64,000 bases of DNA from Brevibacterium picturae (GTDB taxonomy: Bacteria; Actinomycetota; Actinomycetes; Actinomycetales; Brevibacteriaceae): NCBI RefSeq assembly GCF_900105045.1, contig NZ_LT629739.1, forward strand, positions 3,844,001 to 3,908,000, in the 5' to 3' direction. A model generated the notes under the pieces. That model ran no database searches. It was not told the origin of the DNA and was given only the letters and a program-made list of their open reading frames with translations. Below, in pieces: positions 8,674 to 18,037 of this stretch. The number at the start of each line of letters is the position of its first letter. The stretch's first letter is position 1. Both the position numbers and the translations under genes were made by a program.

Positions 8674-10884
8674 TCAGCCGGCGATGAGCTCTGACAGCTC
8701 GGTCGGCGCAGCGGCCAGGATCCGCAGCCGATCTGTCGTTCGAGTCAGCGACACGTAGAGCGCGCCGACCCCATCCTCGTGATTCGCCGGTGCGATCAGT
8801 CCGGGTTCGACGATGACGACGGAATCGAATTCGAGTCCCTTCGCCTGCTGCGGAGTGATGACTGCGATCTGATGGTCGAGGCCGGTGACCGAACGGCCGA
8901 TGTCGAAGCCGACGAGCACCTCGGCGACGGAATCGATGAGGTCGACGGGCGCGATCACGGCGATCTTGCCGCCACCCACGGATTCGACCTCGTCCCGCAC
9001 GGTGGGAACAAGGGCATTGATCGCCTCCTGCGCCGAGGTGAACGATTCCATCCGCGGGTCGGGGCCGCCCTGCCGGACGGATTCGACGAGTTCGAGCTGC
9101 GAGAAATGACGATGCAGATAACGGTTGGCCAGATCCATCACCGACTGCGGCGTTCGGTAGGAGACTGTCAGCACCTGGAGGGCGTAGCGATCTCCGACGA
9201 ATTCGGACAGAATCGAATGCCAGGTCCTGGTGTTGTCCACATGCGAGGACTGGGCCAGGTCTCCCACCACGGTCGCGGACTTCGAGGGGACCCGGCGGAA
9301 GAGCACACGCCACTGCATGGGGGAGAGCTCCTGAGCCTCGTCGACGACGAGATGGCCGTAGGTCCACTCGCGGTCGTCAAGCGCTCTCTCCGCCAGCGTG
9401 ATCGTCGGACCTTCCTCCTCCCACCTGGCGGCCAGGGTCTCCGCGTCGATGAGGGACGAGGTGTCCGTCATCTCGAGGACGGCTTCGGCGTACTCCCGAG
9501 CGGACTCGTCCCGCGCTTCGGACTGCTGCGGACTGCTGCCGAGCAGCTCCGCGAGCTCGTCGAGGAGAGGGACGTCGGAAATAGTGAGTTCGGCATTGGC
9601 CGGGCGGAGCAGCATTTCCTGGTCCGCGGGTGAGAGCAGGTGTCCGGCAGCGGCCTGCAGTTTGTGGGGTTTGGTCAGCAGCGCACGCAGCGCCGCAGCG
9701 GGACTGATCGGGAACCAGGCGAGGTTGAGAGCGCGACGCACATCCACGCTTGAGCGCAGCTCCTCCATCAGCTCCGGCAGTCTTTCCCCAGCACCGTCGA
9801 GGCCCATCTCCCGTGCCAGATCTTCCGCGAGGGTCTTGAGCAGTCCGGAGACGAACCCGTTCCGGGCAGTGTTGTGAGCATCTCCGCCGCGACGTGCTCG
9901 ATCGCGCGCTCCACGCACGTCGCGACGGCGCAGCCAGATGGTGTGCGAGCCGACACGCAGCTCTACGTCCTGGTCCGGGACCCGCTCGTAGTTGGCGATG
10001 TGGTTCTTCAGCACCGCCGCCATCTCCGTCCGACCCTTGATCACCGCCACGTCGGAGTCGTCACTGATCTCGGTGTCGAGCCCGGGGTAGAGCTGTCCGG
10101 GCGTGAGCAGAAGCGCACCGGTCTCGCCGAGGCTGGGCAGAACCTTCTCGATGTACTTGAGGAACACGGGGGAGGGCCCGACGAGCAGCACACCTGATTT
10201 GGCGATGCGCTCCCGGTGGCGATAGAGGAGGAAGGCCGCGCGGTGGAGCGCCACCGCCGTCTTTCCTGTGCCCGGTCCGCCTTGGACCACGAGCACGCCC
10301 TGGAGCGGCTGGCGGATGATGGCATCCTGCTCGGCTTGGATGGTCGCGACGATATCGCCCATCCGACCGGTGCGGTGGTTGGTCAGGGCCGCGATCAGCG
10401 CGCCCTCGCCCTGCAGATTCGACCGCTGCGCATCGTCGAGAGCTTCGATGTCGAGCACATCGTCCTCGAGGTCTGTGACAGTGCGGTTCTTCGTCACCAG
10501 ATGTCGACGCCGCACGACTCCCGCCGGGCTGGCAGCAGTCGACTGATAGAACCGCTCCGAGGCCGGTGCCCGCCAGTCGATGAGGATCTGCTGACGGTCG
10601 GCATCGGTGAGTCCGATCCGTCCGATGTAGCTGGGCTCCGCGTCTGAATTGAAGTCGAGCCGGCCGAAGCACAGGCCGTCTTCGGCACTGTTGAGCCGTA
10701 TCAGCTGGTCCTCATACAGAGTCGCGAACGCATCCCGCTCACTTCGGTGCTGATGATTGCCGCCGACTTCGGAGATCCTCACCGTGCTCAGGCGGGCCGT
10801 TGCCTCATCCCGCAATTCGTCGAGTCGTGCATAGAGCTCGTCAAGCTTGACCTGCTCGACGCGTATTTCTGAAGTCTCGGTCAT
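8674..10884 (-). CDS. HelD/HelR-like ATPase that acts on RNA polymerase
   Basis: A 736-aa superfamily 1 (UvrD-like) ATPase of the actinobacterial HelD family. The N-terminal about 60 residues form a charged coiled coil, the part that enters the RNA polymerase channels in HelD. Walker A is GGPGTGKT (202-209); VVDEAQELSPMQW is motif II; a C-terminal 1A/2A domain follows. Related Streptomyces HelR and mycobacterial HelD displace RNA polymerase from DNA and can protect against rifamycins; that role here is inference. A 7-bp inverted repeat lies just upstream. It is convergent with nrdR. Confidence 0.85.
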   Translation of the reverse strand: MTETSEIRVEQVKLDELYARLDELRDEATARLSTVRISEVGGNHQHRSERDAFATLYEDQLIRLNSAEDGLCFGRLDFNSDAEPSYIGRIGLTDADRQQILIDWRAPASERFYQSTAASPAGVVRRRHLVTKNRTVTDLEDDVLDIEALDDAQRSNLQGEGALIAALTNHRTGRMGDIVATIQAEQDAIIRQPLQGVLVVQGGPGTGKTAVALHRAAFLLYRHRERIAKSGVLLVGPSPVFLKYIEKVLPSLGETGALLLTPGQLYPGLDTEISDDSDVAVIKGRTEMAAVLKNHIANYERVPDQDVELRVGSHTIWLRRRDVRGARDRARRGGDAHNTARNGFVSGLLKTLAEDLAREMGLDGAGERLPELMEELRSSVDVRRALNLAWFPISPAAALRALLTKPHKLQAAAGHLLSPADQEMLLRPANAELTISDVPLLDELAELLGSSPQQSEARDESAREYAEAVLEMTDTSSLIDAETLAARWEEEGPTITLAERALDDREWTYGHLVVDEAQELSPMQWRVLFRRVPSKSATVVGDLAQSSHVDNTRTWHSILSEFVGDRYALQVLTVSYRTPQSVMDLANRYLHRHFSQLELVESVRQGGPDPRMESFTSAQEAINALVPTVRDEVESVGGGKIAVIAPVDLIDSVAEVLVGFDIGRSVTGLDHQIAVITPQQAKGLEFDSVVIVEPGLIAPANHEDGVGALYVSLTRTTDRLRILAAAPTELSELIAG

Positions 10885-10897
10885 CTCACCTTCCCAA

Positions 10898-10917
10898 TCG
10901 GCATTCCATTATGCCGA
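10898..10917 (-). promoter_or_regulatory. Inverted repeat upstream of the HelD-like gene
   Basis: TCGGCAT (10898-10904) and ATGCCGA (10911-10917) are perfect 7-bp arms separated by TCCATT, 13 bases before the start codon. It could be an operator or a leader hairpin. It does not resemble the rifamycin-associated element described for helR genes. Confidence 0.35.
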
Positions 10918-10970
10918 ACTTTTCTCACCGGGAGTAGTCGGAAGCACTGATTCATGCCTGGTGTGTTCCG

Positions 10971-11762
10971 TCACAGGCCCAATCGCGATTTCAGATCCTG
11001 CCCCGTGAGGAACGTCGCCATCGTCGCCGCAGTGCGCAGGCTCCTGTCGAGTTCGGGAATACGCAGTGGGGAATTGGCGGCGATGACGACCACGTTTCCG
11101 CGTCTGCGACCCTTGATGATTCCCGGCTCGGCCGCCGCAGCGACATGGTCGAAGGCGGAGCCCAACAGTTCAAGCTCGGCCCTGAGGACGCGGTGGTCGC
11201 CGGCATCGGGGACGTTGGCGATGTAGACACCCGAGTCTTTGAGGATGCGCGCACAGGTGGTGAAGAATTCCGACGTCTGCAGGGCCGGAGGCACAGAGTC
11301 GTGATCGAAGGCGTCACGGACGAGAACGTCGAGGGCGTCGGGACGGAACTTCTCGGCTTCGACAGCGCCGTCTCCGGCGCGCAGAGCTAGCCCGGGGGAG
11401 CGGGGCAGGTCGAACCAGGTGCGTGAGTAGTCGAGGAGAACCGGATCGATGTCGATCGCCGTCTGCTTCGAACCCGGGCGCCCAGCATGGAGGGCCCTGG
11501 CGAGTGCGCATCCGGCGGCCCCGATGTGGACCGCGCGCAGCGGACCGGGCGCGAACTGAACGTCGATGATTCGCGACATCCAATCCAGATACTCGAAGTC
11601 CAGACGCATCGGCTCGCTCAGAGTGATCGACGAGGACGGCACTCCATTGACATGGAGGACGTAACTGTCGGCCCCACCGTCGACCTTCTCCAAACGCGCG
11701 GTTCCGGTCGAGATCTCGACGACTTGTGAGCCGGGTGCTGTGTAAATCCGTCGTTTCGCCAC
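10971..11762 (-). CDS. Spermidine synthase-like SAM-fold protein
   Basis: A 263-aa protein with the spermidine synthase/methyltransferase fold. A nucleotide loop (VHIGAAGCALARAL) is followed by AIDIDPVLLDYSRTWF and the RAGDGAVEA and LVRDAFDHDSVP stretches. Actinobacteria carry many such stand-alone proteins annotated as fused-MFS or spermidine-synthase-like, most without a proven substrate. No decarboxylase or transporter neighbour points to polyamine synthesis. ATG at 11762 gives MAKRRIYTAPGS. It lies between the HelD-like gene and the divergent DUF4192 gene. Confidence 0.7.
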   Translation of the reverse strand: MAKRRIYTAPGSQVVEISTGTARLEKVDGGADSYVLHVNGVPSSSITLSEPMRLDFEYLDWMSRIIDVQFAPGPLRAVHIGAAGCALARALHAGRPGSKQTAIDIDPVLLDYSRTWFDLPRSPGLALRAGDGAVEAEKFRPDALDVLVRDAFDHDSVPPALQTSEFFTTCARILKDSGVYIANVPDAGDHRVLRAELELLGSAFDHVAAAAEPGIIKGRRRGNVVVIAANSPLRIPELDRSLRTAATMATFLTGQDLKSRLGL

Positions 11763-11926
11763 CCCTCACTTGTATGCCAGATGCGCCGCGGTGGCAATTC
11801 TGCGCGACTTCGCGTGGGGATGTCGGCTGGCACTCGTGTGCATTCGGGCTGTGGACGCTTCCGTCGTTTCCACATGCGCAATCTTCGCTCTGGTCAATCC
11901 GGCGGGGGAGGAGCTGAAGTGATGCC

Positions 11927-13114
11927 ATGCAGACCACAGCGAAGACAGCAGAAGACATCATCGGCATCGTGCCCCATACTCTCGGCTACATTCCACGTGA
12001 GAGCCTGGTGGCCGTCATCGTGGGAACAGACGAGCACGGCGCCCAGACATGCGCCACGACGCTGCGGGTCGACTTCGACCTGGAGACCGCTGCCCACATC
12101 GTGGCCGAGGGCGGTCGATGGTACAGCGACCTCATCGCCGGAGCGTGCGCCGCGACGGGAGTGTTCCTCGTCCTCTACGACTCGGAATACCAGCTCGGCA
12201 TCTCGGACGCGCTCCTGCCTGCGGTTGATGAACCCGACGACGAATACCCACGAGTCCACAGAGAACTCATCCGAGCAGCGATCGACGAGATCGCGCTGTC
12301 GCTGGCAGACCGAGGCATCGACACGCTGAGTGCGTGGTGGGTCAGTGAGGAGCGATTCGGCCGCATCGACGAGGATGCACAGATCAGCACCGTGATCGAA
12401 GCCGCCTCAACCTCAGCATGTGCAACCGAACTGGTCGCGGCAGGATCCTCTCCGGCCGCGTCACCGGAGGAGCTCGTGGTCAGGCCCGTATCGGCGGCCG
12501 ATTTCACGACCAGCCGCAATGGCCACAGCGATTCCTGGCTGACCATCGCCGAGGCCTTTGACATCCTTGCCGAGTGCTACCCGCGGCTCGTCCGGCTTCG
12601 GGAGGGTGAGGACGACATCGACCGGGCTGCCATCTCAGAGTTGATGACGCTGCAGACGGTCATGGCGATCGACGCCGTCCTGTGTGAGAAATGGTCCAGG
12701 GACGCGCTCGAGATGATTCTCAGTTTCGACCATCCGAATTTCGCGCCCACCGACATCGAGAAGTGCCGCCCCGGTCAGCTCCTCCTGCGCGCGCGGAAGT
12801 TCGCGAAGTCACCGCGGGCCGCGCAGCTCATGGTGGGACTGTCTCCCACTGCGCCTCGCCCCCGCGATGTTCAACTGGGCATCGAGTTCCTCAAGACCTA
12901 CATACCATTGGGGCACCCCGATGTCCGCTCCACCGCATATGCGGTGGTTGCATGGTTCGAATGGTCACTGGGAGGATCGACGATGGCAGAACATTATGCG
13001 CAGGCCGGGCTTGATCTCGACGCTGACAATTCGATGGCGACTCTGATCCTGGACGCGGTGGAACAGGGGTATCTTCCCCGATGGCTGATGTCCGCGCGTC
13101 GCGGCCCCGGATGA
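11927..13114 (+). CDS. DUF4192 family protein
   Basis: A 395-aa actinobacterial protein of unknown function. The N-terminus IIGIVPHTLGYIPRESLVAV is the family signature. The middle is variable and acidic; the C-terminus, rich in helices (AYAVVAWFEWSLGGSTMAEHY), resembles a tetratricopeptide-like repeat and may bind a partner. A GGGGGAGGAG ribosome site lies about 12 bases before the ATG. It sits upstream of sigA with a 230-base gap holding a likely sigma-R promoter, so it is probably a separate unit. Confidence 0.8.
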   Translation: MQTTAKTAEDIIGIVPHTLGYIPRESLVAVIVGTDEHGAQTCATTLRVDFDLETAAHIVAEGGRWYSDLIAGACAATGVFLVLYDSEYQLGISDALLPAVDEPDDEYPRVHRELIRAAIDEIALSLADRGIDTLSAWWVSEERFGRIDEDAQISTVIEAASTSACATELVAAGSSPAASPEELVVRPVSAADFTTSRNGHSDSWLTIAEAFDILAECYPRLVRLREGEDDIDRAAISELMTLQTVMAIDAVLCEKWSRDALEMILSFDHPNFAPTDIEKCRPGQLLLRARKFAKSPRAAQLMVGLSPTAPRPRDVQLGIEFLKTYIPLGHPDVRSTAYAVVAWFEWSLGGSTMAEHYAQAGLDLDADNSMATLILDAVEQGYLPRWLMSARRGPG

Positions 13115-13194
13115 GGTCTATGATGGTGTGGCGCCTCTCAACGAAGTGATCGGCGCAGTCCCGAGTCGCCGTCCGGGAGCCAATTCGCCAAGCC

Positions 13195-13221
13195 GGGAAT
13201 ATCGTGCGAAAATTGGGTGTT
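13195..13221 (+). promoter_or_regulatory. Sigma-R/SigH-type promoter upstream of sigA
   Basis: GGGAAT (13195-13200) and GTT (13219-13221) are separated by exactly 18 bases, matching the GGGAAT-N18-GTT consensus of the thiol-stress ECF factors sigma-R (Streptomyces) and SigH (mycobacteria). Streptomyces hrdB is known to have such a stress promoter besides its housekeeping one. Transcription would start about 120 bases before the sigA GTG. Confidence 0.65.
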
Positions 13222-13348
13222 GACCCTGTCATAGCATCATGGGCGGACTATGTGTTCCCCTCGGGCCCGAACCTTGGACCTCTTGACATGGGTCTTAGTA
13301 ATGTCCTGGTGCATTCGAGAAGTTTCAACGCTCGCGAAAGGTGAACAC

Positions 13349-14686
13349 GTGCCGAGAGTCGATAAGGAATCCACGACGGTGACGGAGAAGTCGGAGGGAA
13401 CGGCCGCCAAGACCTCCACCGCAGGATCCAAGACCACTGCGGCGACGAAGGGAGCCAAGAAGACGACGGCCGAAAAAGCCGCTCCGACGAAGTCGACGGC
13501 CGCCAAGGTGGCGAAGACCACCGGGGCGAAGAAGACGACGGCGAAGTCGGCCGCGGCCACAGGGACGAAGAAGAAGTCCGACGACGTGCTCGAGACGAGC
13601 GAACCAGTCGAGCCCGCAACAGACGCCCTCGGCACTGAGCAGAGTCCGGCCGAGGCGACCGAGACAAAGAACTCCGAGGAGAAGGAGAAGAACGCGGCCG
13701 TCACGGAGGCGGGCGGCTTCATCGTCTCCGACGCCGACGAGGAAGATGCTCCTGCACAGCAGGTCATCTCTGCGGGGGCCACCGCTGACCCCGTCAAGGA
13801 CTACCTCAAGCAGATCGGCAAAGTCGCACTGCTGAATGCGGCCGAAGAGGTCGATCTGGCCAAACGCATCGAAGCCGGAATGTACGCCGAGCACCTGCTC
13901 GACACCGGTGACATCTCCGAACCGCGTGAGTCCATGGACTACAAGTGGATCATCCACGACGGTCGAATCGCGAAGAACCACCTCCTCGAGGCGAACCTGC
14001 GCCTCGTCGTCTCGCTGGCCAAGCGCTATACCGGTCGCGGCATGCTCTTCCTTGACCTCATCCAGGAAGGCAACCTGGGTCTCATCCGTGCAGTCGAGAA
14101 GTTCGACTACACGAAGGGCTTCAAATTCTCGACCTATGCCACGTGGTGGATCCGCCAGGCCATCACCCGTGCCATGGCCGATCAGGCTCGCACCATCCGC
14201 ATCCCGGTGCACATGGTCGAGGTCATCAACAAGCTTGCTCGAGTCCAGCGCCAGATGCTGCAGGACCTCGGACGCGAGCCCGCTCCGGAAGAGCTCGCCA
14301 AGGAACTCGACATGACTCCGGAGCGTGTCGTCGAAGTCCAGAAGTACGGGCGCGAACCCATCTCCCTGCACACGCCGCTCGGCGAAGACGGCGACTCGGA
14401 ATTCGGTGACCTCATCGAAGATTCCGAAGCAGTCGTGCCATCGGACTCGGTCAGTTTCACTCTTCTGCAGGAACAGCTGCACTCGGTCCTCGACACCCTG
14501 TCGGAACGCGAAGCCGGTGTCGTGTCGATGCGCTTCGGGCTCAACGACGGCCAGCCGAAGACCCTGGATGAGATCGGCAAGGTCTACGGAGTCACACGTG
14601 AACGCATCCGCCAGATAGAGTCGAAGACCATGGCGAAGCTGCGGCACCCTTCGCGTTCACAGGTTCTGCGGGACTATCTGGACTGA
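13349..14686 (+). CDS. sigA: Principal RNA polymerase sigma factor (HrdB/MysA type)
   Basis: A 445-aa group 1 sigma-70 factor. The N-terminal about 90 residues are rich in Lys, Ala and Thr ([17 protein letters not shown]), as in actinobacterial HrdB. Region 1.2 starts at [13 protein letters not shown]. Region 2 has the family core [18 protein letters not shown] and [18 protein letters not shown]. Region 4.2 holds [22 protein letters not shown] at 13349 is chosen because GAAAGGTG lies 7 bases upstream; an upstream in-frame ATG at 13250 would add 33 atypical residues inside the promoter region. It ends before a 24-bp hairpin. Confidence 0.95.
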   Translation: MPRVDKESTTVTEKSEGTAAKTSTAGSKTTAATKGAKKTTAEKAAPTKSTAAKVAKTTGAKKTTAKSAAATGTKKKSDDVLETSEPVEPATDALGTEQSPAEATETKNSEEKEKNAAVTEAGGFIVSDADEEDAPAQQVISAGATADPVKDYLKQIGKVALLNAAEEVDLAKRIEAGMYAEHLLDTGDISEPRESMDYKWIIHDGRIAKNHLLEANLRLVVSLAKRYTGRGMLFLDLIQEGNLGLIRAVEKFDYTKGFKFSTYATWWIRQAITRAMADQARTIRIPVHMVEVINKLARVQRQMLQDLGREPAPEELAKELDMTPERVVEVQKYGREPISLHTPLGEDGDSEFGDLIEDSEAVVPSDSVSFTLLQEQLHSVLDTLSEREAGVVSMRFGLNDGQPKTLDEIGKVYGVTRERIRQIESKTMAKLRHPSRSQVLRDYLD

Positions 14687-14732
14687 GGAATCTGCCGATT
14701 AAGGCTGATCCCTGCTGTGGCATGAGCCCGGT

Positions 14733-14784
14733 GACCATGATCGCCTGCGGTCGCGAACTCTCGCGACCGCAGGCGATCATGGTC
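14733..14784. terminator. Perfect 24-bp hairpin between sigA and the amidase gene
   Basis: Bases 14733-14756 (beginning GACCATGATCGCC) pair perfectly with 14761-14784 around an ACTC loop. It lies between two convergent genes and has no strong T-run, so it is best read as a bidirectional terminator. Confidence 0.8.
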
Positions 14785-14887
14785 ATTGCAGCATCTCAGC
14801 CGGTTGAACCGGTTCGGAGCCGTTCGGCCCCGGGATAGCGAGCCCTGGGACGGCAGGCCCTGGGACAGCCCGCTCTGGGCAGTCGGC

Positions 14888-15712
14888 TCAGTACCAGTCG
14901 ACGATGCCCTGCATCAATGCGTCGGCGTACTTCTGCTGACCGGATTCCGATTCCATGGTCTTGGCCTCACCGGGATTGCGCATCTCACCGCATTCGACGA
15001 TGACGGCAGGCACCGAAGCATTGTTGAGTCCGGCCAGATCGGGACGGCGACTGATCGCATTCTTCCCATATGCCGTATTGGGTGTGAAGGAATCGGCCAT
15101 GGAGTTGCTCATCTCATCGGCGAGACGGTTCGAGTCGTCTTCGACCGCGTCCGAGCTGCCCGGCTCAGCAACGATGACATGAAATCCCTTGGCCTGAGCG
15201 GATTCGCTGCCGTTGGCGTGAATGCTGACCATGAGATCGGCGTCGTCGGCAAAGGTGCCGCGTTCATCGACGCAGGGGCCCACCCCTGTGTTGTCATCGC
15301 GACTCATGACCACCTCGGCGCCGGCGTCGTCGAGCTCCTGCTCCAGCTTCTGGGCGACTGCCCAGTTGAAATCCGTCTCGGGATAGTCGGAGTTCGTTGA
15401 AGTTCCCGTGGTGTTGCACGCTTTGGTGCCGCCGCGCCCATCCGGGACCTGGCGGTTGATCTCCTTCGGGTGTGAGGCGTTGCCTCCGTTGTGGCCAGGG
15501 TCGATGGCCACGGTCCGGCCGCTGAGGTCGATGCCGGGCTTCGTCGTCGCGGTGTTCCGCGGGTCAGGGCTGGTCGGACTCGACATCGCCTCGGGCGCCA
15601 TAGGTGTGGACGTGTCGGGTGTCGACGGGGAGTTCGCACCGCACCCGGTGAGACCCGGAAGTGCGAGTGTCGCGCAGAGGACGGGGACCAGGACGCTGTG
15701 ACGAGGAGACAT
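14888..15712 (-). CDS. Lipoprotein N-acetylmuramoyl-L-alanine amidase (Amidase_3)
   Basis: A 274-aa zinc amidase that cuts the bond between muramic acid and the stem peptide of peptidoglycan. The first 24 residues are a lipoprotein signal with lipobox LTGC (Cys24), then a Ser/Thr/Pro-rich linker. Zinc ligands are visible in DPGHNGG, YPETDFNW and SIHANG, and the catalytic Glu in VECGEMRN. ATG at 15712 is chosen because it starts the signal peptide; the upstream in-frame ATG would put 23 atypical residues before it. Lipidation would depend on LspA, encoded near the window start. Confidence 0.9.
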   Translation of the reverse strand: MSPRHSVLVPVLCATLALPGLTGCGANSPSTPDTSTPMAPEAMSSPTSPDPRNTATTKPGIDLSGRTVAIDPGHNGGNASHPKEINRQVPDGRGGTKACNTTGTSTNSDYPETDFNWAVAQKLEQELDDAGAEVVMSRDDNTGVGPCVDERGTFADDADLMVSIHANGSESAQAKGFHVIVAEPGSSDAVEDDSNRLADEMSNSMADSFTPNTAYGKNAISRRPDLAGLNNASVPAVIVECGEMRNPGEAKTMESESGQQKYADALMQGIVDWY

Positions 15713-15840
15713 AATGCCATTGTTCCAGCAATAATGCCGTGAACCGGGAGGTTTCGGCCGAATCGAAGCGAGACACGGCACGCAATGTCAGAGTCAGGGC
15801 AGGTCGAGGGATTAGAATTTAATCGAACGAGAGGAAACGT

Positions 15841-17952
15841 GTGGAAGAGGAAAGTTACGGCGCCAGGCACCTGTCCGTGCTGTCGGGGCTCGAAGCGGTT
15901 CGTAAACGTCCGGGCATGTACATCGGGACCACTGATTCCCGAGGGCTGATGCACTGTCTGTGGGAGGTCATCGACAATGCCGTCGACGAGGCTCTGGGCG
16001 GCTTCGGCACGTCGATCCTCATCGAACTCGAACCCGACGGCTCGGTGGCCGTCTCTGACAGCGGCCGCGGCATCCCGGTGGACATTGAGCCGAAGACGGG
16101 GCTGACCGGCGTCGAGGTGGTCCTGACCAAGCTTCATGCCGGTGGCAAGTTCGGCGGCAGCTCCTATGCCGCGTCCGGCGGACTGCACGGAGTCGGCGCC
16201 TCGGTCGTCAATGCACTCTCCGCTCGGCTCGATGTCGAAGTCACACGTGGATCGAAAGTCCACAAGATGTCCTTCCACCGAGGCGTGCCGGGGCGCTTCG
16301 ACGACTCCTCCGGCAAGCCCGGCCCCGACAACCCGTTCGAGGAATTCCACGAGCCGACGGGACTCGACATTGTCCGCAAGGCGAAGAGGGGAGTCACGGG
16401 CACCCGTGTCCAGTACTGGGCCGACCCGCAGATCTTCCTGTCCAAGGCCCAGTTCGACTATCAGCATCTCGTCGAACGCGCACGGCAGACCGCGTTCCTG
16501 GTTCCCGGACTTGAGCTGCGGATCGAAGACCGGCGGGGAGCGGCCCGTGACGAGACCGGAGAGGTCATCCCTGAGCGCGTCGAGGTCTTCCGTTTCGACG
16601 GCGGCATCACCGAATTCGTCGACCATCTGTCGATCGACCCGCCGATGACGGATACGTGGCGTCTGCAGAACTCTGGGAAGTTCACCGAAACCGTCCCGGT
16701 GCTCGACTCCTCGGGTCATCTGGTCTCGAAAGAGGTCGAGCGCGAGGTCGGCGTTGACATCGCCCTGCGTTGGGGGACCGGCTACGACACGAAGGTCAAG
16801 TCCTTCGTCAACGTTGTGTCCACACCGCACGGCGGAACCCACCTGGCCGGCTTCGAGCAGGCCAGCCTGAAAGCGATGCGCAAGGCCGTTGAAGCCAACG
16901 CCCGCAAACTCAAGTTGGGCAAGGACAAGCTCGAGAAGGACGACGTGCTGGCCGGTCTGACCGCTGTGGTGACGGTGCAATTGGCCGAGCCCCAGTTCGA
17001 AGGACAGACCAAAGAGGTCCTGGGTACGGCCGCAGTCAAGCAGATTGTGGCGAAGACGGTCGAGAAGCAGCTGGGTGACATCCTGTCTTCGACCAAACGC
17101 GCAGAGAAGCAGCAAGCAGCCGTCCTCATGGAGAAGGTCGTTGCAGAACTCAAATCCCGTATTTCGGCCCGCACCCACAAAGAGAACCAGCGTCGCAAGA
17201 CGGCTCTTGAAGCATCGTCCCTGCCGGCCAAACTCTACGACTGCCGTGACAACGGGGTGGAGGACACAGAGCTGTTCATCGTCGAGGGCGATTCCGCAAT
17301 GGGTACGGCCAAAGCTGCGCGCAACTCCGACCATCAGGCGCTGTTTCCGATCCGCGGCAAGATCCTCAACGTGCAGAAGGCGTCGTTGTCGGACATGTTG
17401 GCCAATGTCGAATGCGCTGCACTGATCCAAGTCATCGGGGCCGGCTCCGGACGTAGCTTCGACATGGACGCGGCTCGTTATGGGCGTGTCATCATCATGA
17501 CCGATGCAGACGTTGATGGTGCCCACATCCGTACCCTGCTGCTGACTCTCTTCTTCCGCTACATGAAGCCGTTGGTCGAGCAGGGCCGGGTGTTCGCGGC
17601 CGTGCCGCCCCTGCACCGTGTGGAAGTCGTCACGAAGCGGGGAACGCCGAACGACGTCGTCTACACCTACTCCGAGGCCGAGCTGCACACGCTGCTGAAG
17701 AAGCTGGAGAAGTCGAAGAAGACGTACAAGGAGCCCATTCAGCGGTATAAGGGGCTCGGCGAGATGGACGCCGACCAATTGGCGGAGACGACGATGGATC
17801 CCAGCATGCGCACCCTGCGCCGGGTCACGATGGCCGACGCCGAGGCGGCAGAGAACACCTTCGAACTGCTGATGGGGTCTTCTGTCGGTCCGCGAAAGGA
17901 ATTCATCGTCTCGGGAGCCGCTGTTCTCGACGCCGAGCGCATCGACAGCTGA
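15841..17952 (+). CDS. parE: Type IIA topoisomerase subunit B, ParE-like
   Basis: A 703-aa GyrB/ParE ATPase subunit. The GHKL ATPase domain has EVIDNAVDEA, DSGRGIPV and GGLHGVGASVVNALS. The transducer follows, then a TOPRIM domain with EGDSAMGTAK and DADVDGAHIRTLLL, and the short C-terminal PIQRYKGLGEMD box. The location next to sigA matches the Streptomyces parE-hrdB neighbourhood, so ParE (topoisomerase IV) is preferred over GyrB; parC is not in the window. The start is GTG at 15841 with GAGGAAA upstream; a TAGAAT box lies at 15813-15818. Confidence 0.88.
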   Translation: MEEESYGARHLSVLSGLEAVRKRPGMYIGTTDSRGLMHCLWEVIDNAVDEALGGFGTSILIELEPDGSVAVSDSGRGIPVDIEPKTGLTGVEVVLTKLHAGGKFGGSSYAASGGLHGVGASVVNALSARLDVEVTRGSKVHKMSFHRGVPGRFDDSSGKPGPDNPFEEFHEPTGLDIVRKAKRGVTGTRVQYWADPQIFLSKAQFDYQHLVERARQTAFLVPGLELRIEDRRGAARDETGEVIPERVEVFRFDGGITEFVDHLSIDPPMTDTWRLQNSGKFTETVPVLDSSGHLVSKEVEREVGVDIALRWGTGYDTKVKSFVNVVSTPHGGTHLAGFEQASLKAMRKAVEANARKLKLGKDKLEKDDVLAGLTAVVTVQLAEPQFEGQTKEVLGTAAVKQIVAKTVEKQLGDILSSTKRAEKQQAAVLMEKVVAELKSRISARTHKENQRRKTALEASSLPAKLYDCRDNGVEDTELFIVEGDSAMGTAKAARNSDHQALFPIRGKILNVQKASLSDMLANVECAALIQVIGAGSGRSFDMDAARYGRVIIMTDADVDGAHIRTLLLTLFFRYMKPLVEQGRVFAAVPPLHRVEVVTKRGTPNDVVYTYSEAELHTLLKKLEKSKKTYKEPIQRYKGLGEMDADQLAETTMDPSMRTLRRVTMADAEAAENTFELLMGSSVGPRKEFIVSGAAVLDAERIDS

Positions 17953-18037
17953 GGCGGAGCACTCCGCAGACGCTGCATTCCTGTAAGGCAGAACCAGGCG
18001 TGTTCCGGCGGGACAGAACCAGGCGTGTTCCGGTGGG

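Noticed and set aside
13250-13348. Longer start for sigA at ATG 13250
   Set aside because: The extra 33 residues are atypical and overlap the promoter region; GTG 13349 has a good ribosome site.
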